Notes: generated by a model not told the origin, from the letters alone. 43,936 bases of DNA from Armatimonadota bacterium (GCA_025358205.1 JANYKG010000171.1:1-43936); one strand, 5' to 3'; shown: positions 7,577-17,283, counted from the first letter of the stretch. Numbers and translations are program-made.

Positions 7577-8269
7577 ATGTTACGGGTTGCTGGCTTCTTC
7601 TTCTCATGTCTGGCACTGCTGTGCATCACCGCGATGTCCGCAGGTGCAACCACCAAGATTTTCACTACGGCAGAATCAGATGGCGGGGTGGGAAGACACG
7701 GCGATTGGTGGTCAGAGGTTGATCATCACGAATCGGTGGACACCCGGGGGCCATTTGCGGATACCGTCTATTATCCGGGGCAACCCAGGTACTATTCTAT
7801 GGGTTGGGTCGTTCTCCAGTTTCCTATATCCAATCTCCGAGGGCTGACTCTTGCGCCGAATAGCGTGAAGATGCATGTGTATGATTCTGTGCATGGCTAT
7901 CCGCTTGCGCCGACTGTAGAACTTCTTGGTTTTACCCTCGATGGCGGGGGAGTGATCACTACTAGCCAGACGGTCGGGGTTCGCGTGGCAGATGTGCCCG
8001 TCTCTGCGTCCGCAGCCTGGCGTGAGGTGGATATCACCGCTGATCTGCAGAGGCAGATCAACGCCGGGTACAACTGGGCTGGCTATGTTTTCTCGATGGA
8101 AAAGAGCTACCGCGAGGGCTATTATGATACTGACGTATGGATTTATACCTACGAGGATGCGGACCACAGGCCGTACATCGAGATGCCGACCGTCCCCGAG
8201 CCGTCGAGCCTGATGGCGTTGGGTGGAGGGTTGTTTGGTCTTCTGGGATTCGTGCGTCGAAGGCGGTAG
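7577..8269 (+). CDS. PEP-CTERM secreted protein, beta-rich
   Basis: 230 residues with an N-terminal signal peptide (hydrophobic to about residue 22, Ala-Gly-Ala end). The C-terminal sorting tail is VPEPSSLMALGG, a hydrophobic stretch, and FVRRRR. PEP-CTERM tails are recognised by an exosortase, which cleaves at the tail and passes the protein to the surface or extracellular matrix. The middle (VVLQFPISNLRGLTLAPNSVKMHVYDS ... WREVDITADLQRQI ... HRPYIEM, here in parts) is beta-rich and resembles DNRLRE-type carbohydrate-associated modules, with low certainty. GGGGGAGAG precedes the ATG. A sigma-54-type promoter lies upstream, so expression is probably switched on by an enhancer-binding regulator. 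The exosortase is not in the window. Confidence 0.85.
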   Translation: MLRVAGFFFSCLALLCITAMSAGATTKIFTTAESDGGVGRHGDWWSEVDHHESVDTRGPFADTVYYPGQPRYYSMGWVVLQFPISNLRGLTLAPNSVKMHVYDSVHGYPLAPTVELLGFTLDGGGVITTSQTVGVRVADVPVSASAAWREVDITADLQRQINAGYNWAGYVFSMEKSYREGYYDTDVWIYTYEDADHRPYIEMPTVPEPSSLMALGGGLFGLLGFVRRRR

Positions 8270-8327
8270 TCGCACTACTTCACGATGAGAAGGAATACCA
8301 GAACTGTGGGTGGAACGGATGGATACT

Positions 8328-10280
8328 ATGAGAACCCGAATACTCGCAGGTCTTTTCATGCTTATGACAATCATCGCTTCCTCACTATCAGCCGACGTTC
8401 CGAAGCCGTACACGCCCGTGAAGGCTTTGGTAGGGGAGTTTCGCTGTCTGGGACGGATGACCAAGCTTGGGCCGATGCTTCTGCCGACGCAGATCACCGC
8501 TGCCGATAAGCCTCTGCTCATCTCGCCGATTCATCTCGCTGCCGACGCGGGCGCATTCGACGGCATCAAGGGCAAGGCAAACCTCATCAGCAACGACGGA
8601 AATTCGGCTGTGTGGGAGTGGAAGGGCGGCTCCTCAGCCTTCACCATCGCCGTCCGCATGACCGCGCAGTGCGACGGCTTCCAGTGGTACGACATCACGC
8701 TGACCCCGAAGCAGCCCGTCAAGCTCTCGTCCCTGCGGCTGGAGGTTCCGCGAAGTGAGCCAACCGCGCGCTACATTCACGCGGCGGCGTTCCAATGGGG
8801 CGGCCAACTGACCAGTGGGCTCAGGGAGTACGGGGGCAAGTGGAACCAGAAGTTCGTGCCCTACGTGTGGCTGGGCGATGAGGACAGGGGACTTGCCTGG
8901 ACCGCCGAGTCAGCGCAGGGCTGGCGCCTGGATGCCGATACCCATGCGCTTCACATCGAGACTAACGGCGGTACGGCGCTGTTCGTCACCACGTTCCTCG
9001 ACCACGAGGAGACCATCTCCTCGCCGATCAAGATCAGTTTCGGCTTGCAGGCCACCCCTGTGAAGCCGGTCTCGTTCGCCTGGCGCGCAAAGGCCCGCAT
9101 TTTCCACGATATTCACTACCAGGATGGCGAACCTGACGCACAGGGCAAGATACTGCTGGACACACTCAAGGATGCCGGGGTGAAGACCGTTGTCTTCCAC
9201 GACATGTGGCCTGCGTACTATGGCCAGCTCATACCTGAGAAGCCGGAGGAACTGCGTAAACTGATCGCCGAATGCCACAAACGCGGCATGAGGATGCTGG
9301 TGTACATCGGCTATGGGCTTGCGCGCAATGCACCCGAGATGCAGGTCAAAGGCCGTCATGACGAGTGGTCTGTGCTTCCGCTTATCCCGTGGGTACCCGG
9401 CTACAAGCCGGAGTTCCGAACATTCGACGCCACGTGTGCGCGCAGCGGATTCCAGGACTGGCTGGTCGCCGGGATAGACAAGCTTTTCACGGACTACGAT
9501 CTGGACGGGCTGTATTTCGACGGCACGACCGAGGCGTGGAAGTGCGAGAACGAGGCGCACGGCTGCGGATGGCGCGATAAGGATGGAAACCTGCACCCGG
9601 ACAACCCAGTTCTCGCCGTGCGGACAATGATGCGCCGCATCGCCGATACCGTTCGCAAGCACAAACCCGATGCCATGCTGGACGCCCATATGTCCGCCAG
9701 CCTTACTATGCCGACGCTCTCATTCATGGATAGCTACTGGGACGGCGAGCAGTACGAGACTTATACCGCTGCGGACAAGGTCGAGATCCCGCTGGACGCA
9801 TTCCGAGCGGAGTTCATGGGCTATGCGCACGGACTGGATGCTGAGTTCCTGTGCTATATCAACCGACCGTTCACAACCGACGAGGCGATTGCCATCGCGG
9901 GTTTGCACGGCGTGGAAGTTAGGCCGGACGGCATTGCGCAGGTGGATCCCGTCAGCCGACTCTGGGCCGTGTATGACCGGTTCGGGATGCCCAGCGCGAA
10001 GTGGCTGCCGTACTGGAAGGGCTCCGGCGTCGAGTGCGGTGACTCATCGGTCAAGGCAAGCGCCTGGTCGAAGGACGGCCGCGCGCTGCTGTTCGTCAGC
10101 CATCTGAAGCGAGAGCCGCTCACCACGGTTCTGCATCTTGACCGCAAACAGCTTGGACTGGGTAAGGGGACTCTCAACGCGACCGACGCGCTCACCGGCG
10201 CTGTTCTGCCTACCAACGGCGACTCGCTATCGCTAAGTTTCACGAGCATGGAGTACCGGCTGATCGAGGTGCGGGAATGA
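8328..10280 (+). CDS. Secreted GH123/DUF6067-like glycoside hydrolase
   Basis: The ATG at 8328 gives a clean signal peptide (MRTRILAGLFMLMTIIASSLSA). An ATG at 8319 or GTG at 8310 would only add charged residues before it. About 650 residues. The N-terminal half is a beta-sandwich ending in YVWLGDEDRGLAWTAES, a phrase typical of the domain preceding GH123-type barrels (DUF6067). The second half looks like a TIM barrel, with VVFHDMW, MLVYIGYG, DGLYFDGT and DAHMSASL strands, followed by a small beta domain. GH123 enzymes act on N-acetylgalactosaminides. The link to this substrate is an inference from family resemblance. It lies 58 bases after the PEP-CTERM gene and may be co-transcribed with it. 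Confidence 0.7.
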   Translation: MRTRILAGLFMLMTIIASSLSADVPKPYTPVKALVGEFRCLGRMTKLGPMLLPTQITAADKPLLISPIHLAADAGAFDGIKGKANLISNDGNSAVWEWKGGSSAFTIAVRMTAQCDGFQWYDITLTPKQPVKLSSLRLEVPRSEPTARYIHAAAFQWGGQLTSGLREYGGKWNQKFVPYVWLGDEDRGLAWTAESAQGWRLDADTHALHIETNGGTALFVTTFLDHEETISSPIKISFGLQATPVKPVSFAWRAKARIFHDIHYQDGEPDAQGKILLDTLKDAGVKTVVFHDMWPAYYGQLIPEKPEELRKLIAECHKRGMRMLVYIGYGLARNAPEMQVKGRHDEWSVLPLIPWVPGYKPEFRTFDATCARSGFQDWLVAGIDKLFTDYDLDGLYFDGTTEAWKCENEAHGCGWRDKDGNLHPDNPVLAVRTMMRRIADTVRKHKPDAMLDAHMSASLTMPTLSFMDSYWDGEQYETYTAADKVEIPLDAFRAEFMGYAHGLDAEFLCYINRPFTTDEAIAIAGLHGVEVRPDGIAQVDPVSRLWAVYDRFGMPSAKWLPYWKGSGVECGDSSVKASAWSKDGRALLFVSHLKREPLTTVLHLDRKQLGLGKGTLNATDALTGAVLPTNGDSLSLSFTSMEYRLIEVRE

Positions 10281-10354
10281 TGAGTGAACTGCTGCCATCC
10301 TTCTACCCAAGCTGCGGAAGGTAGCTCACTCATCACTCATCACGTATCACGACA
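10279..10354. repeat. Inverted repeat plus CACTCAT heptamers
   Basis: GATGAGTGA at 10279-10287, overlapping the stop codon, pairs with TCACTCATC at 10326-10334, with a further CCTTC/GAAGG pairing inside. The right arm continues as heptamers CACTCAT, CACTCAT, CACGTAT, CACGACA (10327-10354). The same words occur in reverse orientation at 43035-43062, about 33 kb away. Confidence 0.65.
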
Positions 10355-10363
10355 GGAGCGCCA

Positions 10364-10888
10364 ATGATCCCCGGATGCCTGATATCGCTGCTCACGTTTC
10401 CCGGCGTGGTCGTGCATGAGATGGGGCATCTGATCTTCTGCCGGTTGTTCGGGCTGTCGGTTCACAAGGTCTGCTACTTCCGGTTCGGCAACCCTGCCGG
10501 ATACGTGATTCACGAACAGCCGTGTAGCTACGGCCAGGGGTTCTGGGTTTCAGTCGGGCCGCTGGTCATCAGTACGCTTATCGCGGCCGCCGTCGGGTTT
10601 CCGGTGGGGATGCTGGTCATACATCACGGCGCGCCTGAACTTCGGCACTGGGTGCTGGGATGGCTGGCGGTGTCCATCGGCATGCATGCATTCCCCAGCA
10701 CCGGCGATGCGGCGAACCTCTGGCGGGCAAGCACTTCGTCGCTCTTCAAGGGCAACGTCCCCGCGCTCATCGGTTTCCCGGTCGTGATACTGCTCTACCT
10801 CGCCAACATCCTCTCGTTCCTCTGGTTCGATGCGATCTATGCCGTCGCGGTAATCCTTGCCGTTCCGTGGCTCATCATCCACCACTGA
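10364..10888 (+). CDS. Small membrane zinc-metalloprotease-like protein (HEMGH)
   Basis: 174 residues, mostly membrane-spanning (four or five hydrophobic segments). HEMGH at 18-22 lies inside the first one, as in site-2-protease-like and DUF3267-type membrane metallopeptidases. A later FPSTGDA could supply the third zinc ligand. The protein would cut a membrane substrate, but no partner such as an anti-sigma factor is visible nearby. The start follows ACAGGAG. The end overlaps by 14 bases with the end of the convergent heparinase-like gene, so the two stops lie inside each other. Function is assigned only from the motif and topology. Confidence 0.65.
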   Translation: MIPGCLISLLTFPGVVVHEMGHLIFCRLFGLSVHKVCYFRFGNPAGYVIHEQPCSYGQGFWVSVGPLVISTLIAAAVGFPVGMLVIHHGAPELRHWVLGWLAVSIGMHAFPSTGDAANLWRASTSSLFKGNVPALIGFPVVILLYLANILSFLWFDAIYAVAVILAVPWLIIHH

Positions 10889-13607
10889 GTGAGCTATCGG
10901 CCCCGTCGCCTTTATAAGTCCTGTCACCCACCGTGACAAAGGTTCCGTTTGACAGCGACACGTGCTCTACCTTGCCGTCCCTGGACAGCCGAACCATGCA
11001 CAGCTCGGCATCAGTCTTCAGGTTCCTGTCCTTCTGTAAGATGATCCCGCGAGCTGGTTTCAGGCCCAGTGGATTTTCCGCGTCCGCCGAGATGATAATG
11101 TCACGCCGCCCGTCCTTCAGCGTTATCTCGACGGCGACAAACGAATCTCCGTAAGCCTGACCATCGGGCGTCTCCAGCGTCAGCCTTCGTATCTCCGCGA
11201 TGCTCGATATCTTCTCATAAGGCTCCATCACCGCGACGAACGTCGAGGCCAGAGGGGCAGTGTCCGACTGCCGCCGAGTCATGATTCGCGGAATCCACGC
11301 CTGGTCGGTCGAGTTGTACGCCCCGATCGCAATCCACGCCTCGGCAATGCTCGCTTGCGCGCCCGAAGTCAGGTCCGTGTACTTGAAATGCACGTCGGCA
11401 TCCGGCTTGAGATACTTGAACCGATCCTCTATCTTCCAGTCAACGCTCCAGCCTGGTTTGGCCGCCGAGTCACTCTTGAAACTGCGCATCTCCGTCCCGA
11501 ATCCATAGTCCGGTGCGGCTTGCAGGTTCAGCCCCTGTGCCGTCACCGCGCCGAACGAACTGCCTGTGAACTTCGCGTGATCCTTCCCACCGACCACTCT
11601 GAAGACATCGAAGACGTAGAAGTCCTTGTCCGAAATGTCCACTGACGCCACCGTGCGATCAAACTGCTGACCGCCCATGGTCGCTGTTCCCGATGTTCGC
11701 ACCGCTTTGAACATCTTGCCGTCGGTCCACAGCTTCGTCTCGCCCGCGCCGTTGCCCTGGTCTTGGCCGTCCACCACCACCGTGTTGTGCGAGGCCGTCT
11801 TGGTGTACCAAACCGCCTTCGGAGATCCCCACCCGCCGAACTGAACCGGCGCGTACCCGAAGTCGGGCATTATGTCCAAGCCGTTCGAGAACAGCCCGAT
11901 CTGCATGCAGTCCGCGTGTCCGTGCGAACCCCATGCATCGTAGTCCAGCCACAGGGCGCGTTCATACTCCGCCTCACCGGACCGCAGAATAGCGAGATGC
12001 CACTGCTGCTTGTTGACCGAGTTCAGTTTCGGGGTCGGCCCCACGCGCTTGACCACGCTCCGCACGTCTCGCTGGAAGGCGGCGGGATCATCGGCGAAAA
12101 GGTCATAGGGCAGGTTGTCGGTCGTGTTCCCGTTTGCCCCATACAGAGCCTGTGCAAACGCCGTGTCGCCCGTGAGCTTGTAGAGATTCCACGCGAACGT
12201 ATACATGGATGGCGTCAGCGAGAATCCGTACGTGTTGGGCTGCTGGCTGTATCCTTTGCCCCATTCCACCCCTGCGTACACCGTCGTCTTCGTGCCGAAC
12301 CAGCCGGAGTCGCCGATATTCGGATAGTACTCCCCGATGCACCAGGTGTCCATGTGGAAGCGGTACATGTCATGGAGCCGAGGCTGCCTCTTGAGCGCTT
12401 CTTTCAGGAAATCAGGCTCCACCCGCGAGAACTGCGCCAGAAGCATTGCCACTCCGCGGATGACGTAGGCGGTGTACCCGGTCATGCCTTTCTCGCCTGT
12501 CACGCCGTCCGCCTTCGTCGCCTCGCCGAGAGTCCAATCGAGCTGCGTCATCACATCCTCGCGATTGTTCGGCCAGTCCAGAACAGCTTTCACGACCATC
12601 TGCGTAGCTTGTGTGCGCGGGAAGTTGGAGGATATCTTGGGAGTGTTGTTCAGCGCATCACGGAGAATTCGGTCCTCGACGTTCGCTCGAATGTCCGCAA
12701 TGGAGGACTTCGCGTTTTGCAATCCGTACTGCTTCGACTTCGCGGCGAGGAATTCTACCAACTTCCTATCGTCCTTCATCCCATCGAAGACCATGTCGTA
12801 GCCCATCGCAAGCTCACGGGTCTCTTCGCAGGCGTCGTGCCATACGGAGACGTAGCCGTTCCCGTGGTTCCGCCCGTCGTACAGATCGGCCTGGGTCATA
12901 TAGTCAAAGTCGGGATACACGTCCGCCACGCGGTCCAGTAATATCGCCGCCTTATGGGCGTATTTCGCGTCGCCGGTGACTGCATATGCCGTGCTCAGAT
13001 TCCTGATTCCGCCCAATACCGCCTGCTTCCACTGCCCGTATATCAGATAGGCTGAGATGAACTGCCACCTCTTGTCGCCCTCGACGTACCCGGCGCCGTC
13101 GTCCACTCCGAATGTGTGCAGCGGGTCTTTGGGATCGGGATGGTCGGTATTGAAGAGCAGAGCCTTGTCCCCGCGCGAAGCATCGAAAATGCCGTGCGAG
13201 TCCAGGCCGGACCGGTAGTACGCGCCGAAATCGTTCTTGGGGAAGTATTCCTTGCACTGCGGGCACTGCATTTTCCAAGGGTGTTTCAGGGCGTCGGCGG
13301 ACCAGCCGTACATGGGCACCGGCTTCTTGCATGATGGGCAGTTTCCGTCCGAAAGCACATGCCACGCCCGGTGCAGAGTCGGCCCGTACATCAACCCCCA
13401 AAGCTGGTCGTCTGAGAGCTTCATCCAGGGTCCGGCAGCTTCGATGATAAGCCGCTTCTGCTCCGCCGCCCACGGATACTTTGCGGTATTGGCCCGCGCT
13501 TTCTCAATAACCGACTTAGGATAGAACACTCCAGCCTCCTTCGCCTGTGCTGACACACACCCGACCACGCACATAACCACGGCAAACAAAATCTTTCGCT
13601 TACTCAT
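10875..13607 (-). CDS. Secreted heparinase II/III-like polysaccharide lyase
   Basis: The ATG at 13607 is used because GGGGGAGAG precedes it and it opens a signal peptide (KRKILFAVVMCVVGCVSAQA). The frame is open further upstream but encodes no leader there. The 910-residue product has two CxxC pairs (90/93 and 115/118) that look like a small zinc ribbon. A long alpha-helical (alpha/alpha toroid) region follows to about residue 540. Then comes the beta-sheet domain of heparinase II/III-type lyases with SHGHAD at 561-566 and SHNTVVVDGQ at 606-615. The family cleaves uronate-containing polysaccharides by beta-elimination. It faces the row of sulfatases from the opposite strand. The lyase family number cannot be fixed by eye, and a non-catalytic role is not excluded. 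Confidence 0.75.
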   Translation of the reverse strand: MSKRKILFAVVMCVVGCVSAQAKEAGVFYPKSVIEKARANTAKYPWAAEQKRLIIEAAGPWMKLSDDQLWGLMYGPTLHRAWHVLSDGNCPSCKKPVPMYGWSADALKHPWKMQCPQCKEYFPKNDFGAYYRSGLDSHGIFDASRGDKALLFNTDHPDPKDPLHTFGVDDGAGYVEGDKRWQFISAYLIYGQWKQAVLGGIRNLSTAYAVTGDAKYAHKAAILLDRVADVYPDFDYMTQADLYDGRNHGNGYVSVWHDACEETRELAMGYDMVFDGMKDDRKLVEFLAAKSKQYGLQNAKSSIADIRANVEDRILRDALNNTPKISSNFPRTQATQMVVKAVLDWPNNREDVMTQLDWTLGEATKADGVTGEKGMTGYTAYVIRGVAMLLAQFSRVEPDFLKEALKRQPRLHDMYRFHMDTWCIGEYYPNIGDSGWFGTKTTVYAGVEWGKGYSQQPNTYGFSLTPSMYTFAWNLYKLTGDTAFAQALYGANGNTTDNLPYDLFADDPAAFQRDVRSVVKRVGPTPKLNSVNKQQWHLAILRSGEAEYERALWLDYDAWGSHGHADCMQIGLFSNGLDIMPDFGYAPVQFGGWGSPKAVWYTKTASHNTVVVDGQDQGNGAGETKLWTDGKMFKAVRTSGTATMGGQQFDRTVASVDISDKDFYVFDVFRVVGGKDHAKFTGSSFGAVTAQGLNLQAAPDYGFGTEMRSFKSDSAAKPGWSVDWKIEDRFKYLKPDADVHFKYTDLTSGAQASIAEAWIAIGAYNSTDQAWIPRIMTRRQSDTAPLASTFVAVMEPYEKISSIAEIRRLTLETPDGQAYGDSFVAVEITLKDGRRDIIISADAENPLGLKPARGIILQKDRNLKTDAELCMVRLSRDGKVEHVSLSNGTFVTVGDRTYKGDGADSSLSGG

Positions 13608-13758
13608 TCTCTTACTCTCCCCCGTATAACCCACCTTTCGCCCATTGGCCGGGCGTGTCCTGCCCTGTATCTCATTTTTCAGGAATGGCATGGATGCGAT
13701 AGCGGAAGATTGCGGGGGAATGAAGAATATCAAGCGTGCAGATAAAGCGGTAGGCGCG

Positions 13759-16700
13759 TCACCACGTGTCCGGCAAGGCCATCGCAGCTTCTACGACAGG
13801 CGCTCCGGCGGGACTCATTCGTACCGCCACGGTGGTTCCCAGCGGCCCGGTAGCCAGGTAAACTTTGTCTGCTATGGAGAGTATGGCTTTGTATCCCATG
13901 CCGAGTGATCTCGCCGTGGTATAGCCTCTTGTGAACGCCAGTTCGGGCAGCGCAAGGGCTTCCATGCCTTTACCATGGTCGGATACCACAATTACCAGAT
14001 CGCCTTGAACGTTATGCAGCGACGCTTTTCCGCCCCCGGCGTGTTTGAAGGCGTTTGTGGTGGTTTCGCCAACAGCTAGCACGAAGTCGCAAAGCCTGTC
14101 TTCATGCATTCCGATGTTCTTGGCGATCTCGGAGACGCCCCTCCGAATCTCACTCAGGTCGTCCGGTGCGTCTATCGCCCACGCTGCAATTGGTGTACCG
14201 GCCATCTCCATGATCTCGTGAGTTTCGGCCACTTCCAGTTTGCCTTCCGTAGCGGCCAGAATCGTTCTGCGGTAGAAGTCGCGCTTATGCTGTTCCATCG
14301 CGGCGGTTTCCTGCTCAGTGTGTTTTCGTTCGGTGATGTCGGTAAAAGACGACACCATGCCTGTAATATTGCCCTTCGCATCTTTTAACGGGGTCGCATT
14401 CACGGATATAATGACTCGTGTGTGGTCTGCGGTCTCAATGGCATATTCTATCCCGAACACGGATTTTTCCGTCTTTACCACGCGCGCAAACGGCAGTTTA
14501 TCCTCTCGCAGTGATGTGCCGTCTGCAGAAGTGATATGCCAAGATTCGTCGTTGTACCGTTTGCCTGTCATCTCCTTGCGTGATCTCCGCATTATCTTCT
14601 CGGCTGATGCGTTTGCGAAGGTAACCCGCCCTTCATTGTTGACCAATATGATGCCTGCGGGCGTTGTGTCAAGCACTCGCGACAGGCGTTCCTCGCTGTC
14701 CCTAAGCTTCTCTTCGGCTTGTACTTGCTCTGTCACGTCATTGGCAAGCACCAGTTCCGCTCGTCTGCCTTCGAAGTCTATCGTGTGAGATATGATCTCC
14801 ACATCAATGATTGTGCCGTCCTTTTTCAGGTGCCGCCACAGCCCTGCTCTGTCAATTCCCACCGTCACGTGAGAGATGTTCTCCAGAAGCCGTGGAACAT
14901 CGTCTGTCGGGCGAATATCCTCTATGGTCATCGAGATGAATTCTTGTTCGCTGTAACCGTAGTGTTTGACTGCAGCCTCATTGACGGCCAGGATTCCGAG
15001 CGCTTCCAGGTCATACACCCACATAGGCAAGGGGCTGTTCGCAAACAGCAGTCTGTAGCGCTCTTCTGACTTGCGGGTGGCTTCCTCTGCTTTCTTCCGT
15101 TCCGTTATGTCGCGGAAGAAAACCGCCAGTCGTTGCTTGTTGTCAATGGGAATGGCGTGGACCTCGAATGCGCCCGAGATACCGCTCTCGTCATACTGCA
15201 CTTGCTCATCTTCATATGTCTCACCTTTGCGAACCACGTTCCTATAAGCGGCGGGCACCTTTCCCCCAACCAATCCTGGGAATGCTTCCTCTATAGTTTT
15301 ACCTATGAACCGGCTGTTGTCCACCCCCAAAATTTCGTCTGCCGAACGGTTCGCGTCAACGAATACCAGTCGGTCGTTCTCCTGCAATTCATAAATATGG
15401 CAGCCGTAGGGCGCAGCGTCTATCACTGCTCTCAGGTGCGCCTGGGTCTGTTCCAGAGCTTTCTCAGCTTCCTTGTGGTGGGTGATATCCAACGCCGTAA
15501 ACGTAGTCCCGCCGGACAGGTCATCAACTGCAAGAGGCGTGGAACTCAGGATCACATCTATCATTGACCCATCTTTGCGCCGCCACCTGGTTTCCACCGA
15601 ACCGGTACCCTTATTCTTGATCTGCGCGTACTTTTCGCGGCCCACGAACTCGAAGTCCTCGTCGGTTTCGTACAGTATTCGTGCGCTCTGGCCTACCAAC
15701 TCTTCCTTGGTGTAGCCGGTCATATTGCACAAAAAGTCATTCGCGTCCAGGATCACACTGTTCACTGTGAGGCCTATTCCAACCGGTGCGGCGCGGAATA
15801 TGCTGTGAAGCTTGGCTTCTCTTTCCTTTAGCTTATGCTCGGCTCGTCTTCGCTCGGATCTGTCCTGCAAAGTAGTGTAGACCTGGTATGGCTTCTTCTC
15901 TCCCGGTCTGAACTGAGGGATGGACGTGACATCTATCCAGGTATGCTGGTCTGTCCTGGGGTTGTATATTCCCATCATCACATCGTACACAGGTTTGCCG
16001 GTGCGCAGGGCAATCATGGAAGGGTGCTCTTCTCCGGGGAATGGTGTTCCGTCTTCGTGTAGGGATTGCCAAGCCGGGTCAACGGAAGTCCGCCCCTGCA
16101 ATTGATCCATGGTCAATCTAAGTATTCTGAGCGCCGCCGGGTTTGCCGACGTAATTGTGCCATTGGCGGATTGATAAATTACCCCCTGGGACATGGTTTC
16201 AAAGAGTGTGCGGTATTCCTCTTCACTCCGCTGAAGCGCGAGCTCGGCTTCTTTGTGCTCAGTCATATCGGTGGCGATGTGGATGACCTTCTGCAGGTTG
16301 CCCTCATCATCGTAGATAGGCGTGCATGCCACCAGATATGTCCTGCCATTGGCTTCAACCTCCATCTCCGCCGTGGTCATGGAGTGTTCTGTCTGCAACA
16401 GCTTCGTCGGGCAGCTTTCCGGCGAATGATCAGTGTGATGAAAAACCTCGTGGCAGATCTTGCCCACCAGTTCCTGTTTGGGTTGCCCCGCCACTTTGGC
16501 TGCTGAGTCGTTTGCTTCAATGATTCGGAACCCAGAATCCAGAATCAGCGCCGGCTGTCCTATCGCCTGGAAGACGTATTCATAGTCTCGAAGTGCAAAC
16601 TCCAGCGCCTCTTCAGTCATCCTTCGCTGCGTGACATCGTACATCACCCCGCGCACAGAATACGGAGAACCATCTCCGCCGCCGGAATTGTGGATCATGT

Positions 16701-17052
16701 CGTGAATCCAGCGGACCTGGCCGTCCTTGCGCATTATCCTGTATTCCTGCTCCACAACCGCATCAGGCTTGTTGGTCAGAGTCTCGATGTTCTGGAGTAC
16801 GAAGGGGAGATCCTCGGGGTGGATAAGATCTCGCCATCGAGTTGTACCGGAGAGGAATTCGGAGTCTTTGTAGCCGGTGATTTTCTCTACAGCGCCGTGA
16901 AAGAAAACCGGCTTTGCGTCCAGCGATCCCTGGTAACAAATGCCTTGGAAATCCGTTACGAACGAACGGTACTCGTCCGCCAGACCAGATTCCGTTTGCT
17001 GCCTCGCCCCCGGTGGATTATGTTGTTTCTTGCCATCGCCTTTGTTGGCCAT
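13759..17052 (-). CDS. Seven-PAS sensor with RsbW-type ATPase domain
   Basis: 1097 residues without membrane segments. Seven PAS/PAC units follow one another at about 27-150, 151-275, 276-410, 411-535, 536-661, 662-785 and 786-917, each ended by a linker such as DITERKKAEE. The C-terminus (about 930-1080) is a HATPase_c_2 domain: GETTTNAFKHA at about 995-1005 is the N-box, DHGKGM the G1 box and LGMGY the next. There is no HisKA phosphoacceptor domain. It therefore resembles anti-sigma/serine kinases of the RsbW and SpoIIAB type more than classical histidine kinases. It probably senses several cytoplasmic cues and acts on an anti-sigma antagonist or stress sigma factor, but no partner is encoded beside it. 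It stands alone, 151 bases from the lyase gene. Confidence 0.85.
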   Translation of the reverse strand: MANKGDGKKQHNPPGARQQTESGLADEYRSFVTDFQGICYQGSLDAKPVFFHGAVEKITGYKDSEFLSGTTRWRDLIHPEDLPFVLQNIETLTNKPDAVVEQEYRIMRKDGQVRWIHDMIHNSGGGDGSPYSVRGVMYDVTQRRMTEEALEFALRDYEYVFQAIGQPALILDSGFRIIEANDSAAKVAGQPKQELVGKICHEVFHHTDHSPESCPTKLLQTEHSMTTAEMEVEANGRTYLVACTPIYDDEGNLQKVIHIATDMTEHKEAELALQRSEEEYRTLFETMSQGVIYQSANGTITSANPAALRILRLTMDQLQGRTSVDPAWQSLHEDGTPFPGEEHPSMIALRTGKPVYDVMMGIYNPRTDQHTWIDVTSIPQFRPGEKKPYQVYTTLQDRSERRRAEHKLKEREAKLHSIFRAAPVGIGLTVNSVILDANDFLCNMTGYTKEELVGQSARILYETDEDFEFVGREKYAQIKNKGTGSVETRWRRKDGSMIDVILSSTPLAVDDLSGGTTFTALDITHHKEAEKALEQTQAHLRAVIDAAPYGCHIYELQENDRLVFVDANRSADEILGVDNSRFIGKTIEEAFPGLVGGKVPAAYRNVVRKGETYEDEQVQYDESGISGAFEVHAIPIDNKQRLAVFFRDITERKKAEEATRKSEERYRLLFANSPLPMWVYDLEALGILAVNEAAVKHYGYSEQEFISMTIEDIRPTDDVPRLLENISHVTVGIDRAGLWRHLKKDGTIIDVEIISHTIDFEGRRAELVLANDVTEQVQAEEKLRDSEERLSRVLDTTPAGIILVNNEGRVTFANASAEKIMRRSRKEMTGKRYNDESWHITSADGTSLREDKLPFARVVKTEKSVFGIEYAIETADHTRVIISVNATPLKDAKGNITGMVSSFTDITERKHTEQETAAMEQHKRDFYRRTILAATEGKLEVAETHEIMEMAGTPIAAWAIDAPDDLSEIRRGVSEIAKNIGMHEDRLCDFVLAVGETTTNAFKHAGGGKASLHNVQGDLVIVVSDHGKGMEALALPELAFTRGYTTARSLGMGYKAILSIADKVYLATGPLGTTVAVRMSPAGAPVVEAAMALPDTW

Positions 17053-17211
17053 CTTGCATCATCCCATCCGCATTATCACAAGTAGCATCAATAATGCTCA
17101 GCAGGCCCCGCATGCGCGCGTCGTGTGCGTTGCAGGCTAGGTACACAAACCAGCTAGCCATATTCACATGGCATTTTAAGTTTACCCAATCCCGCAGCAA
17201 TTTACTCATCC

Positions 17212-17240
17212 TTGTTCCAATAGCTTCTCTCCTGTATAAT
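17212..17240 (+). promoter_or_regulatory. Sigma-70-type promoter
   Basis: TTGTTC at 17212-17217 and TATAAT at 17235-17240 are separated by 17 bases, the preferred spacing. Transcription should start near 17247, giving a leader of roughly 37 bases before the ATG at 17284. It lies between the divergent sensor and the pectate-lyase-fold gene and points towards the latter. Confidence 0.7.
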
Positions 17241-17283
17241 CTCCATGGTCCGGTATTCTGATCTGTGATGAGGAGATGCGAAC

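Noticed and set aside
11763-12941. A 392-codon open frame on the plus strand
   Set aside because: It lies opposite the heparinase-like gene, whose motifs and signal peptide are clear; the composition (many Arg, Val, His) is that of a shadow frame.
17053-17211. RNA gene in the divergent spacer
   Set aside because: No tRNA cloverleaf or other known RNA fold could be drawn; only the sigma-70 promoter further right is supported.
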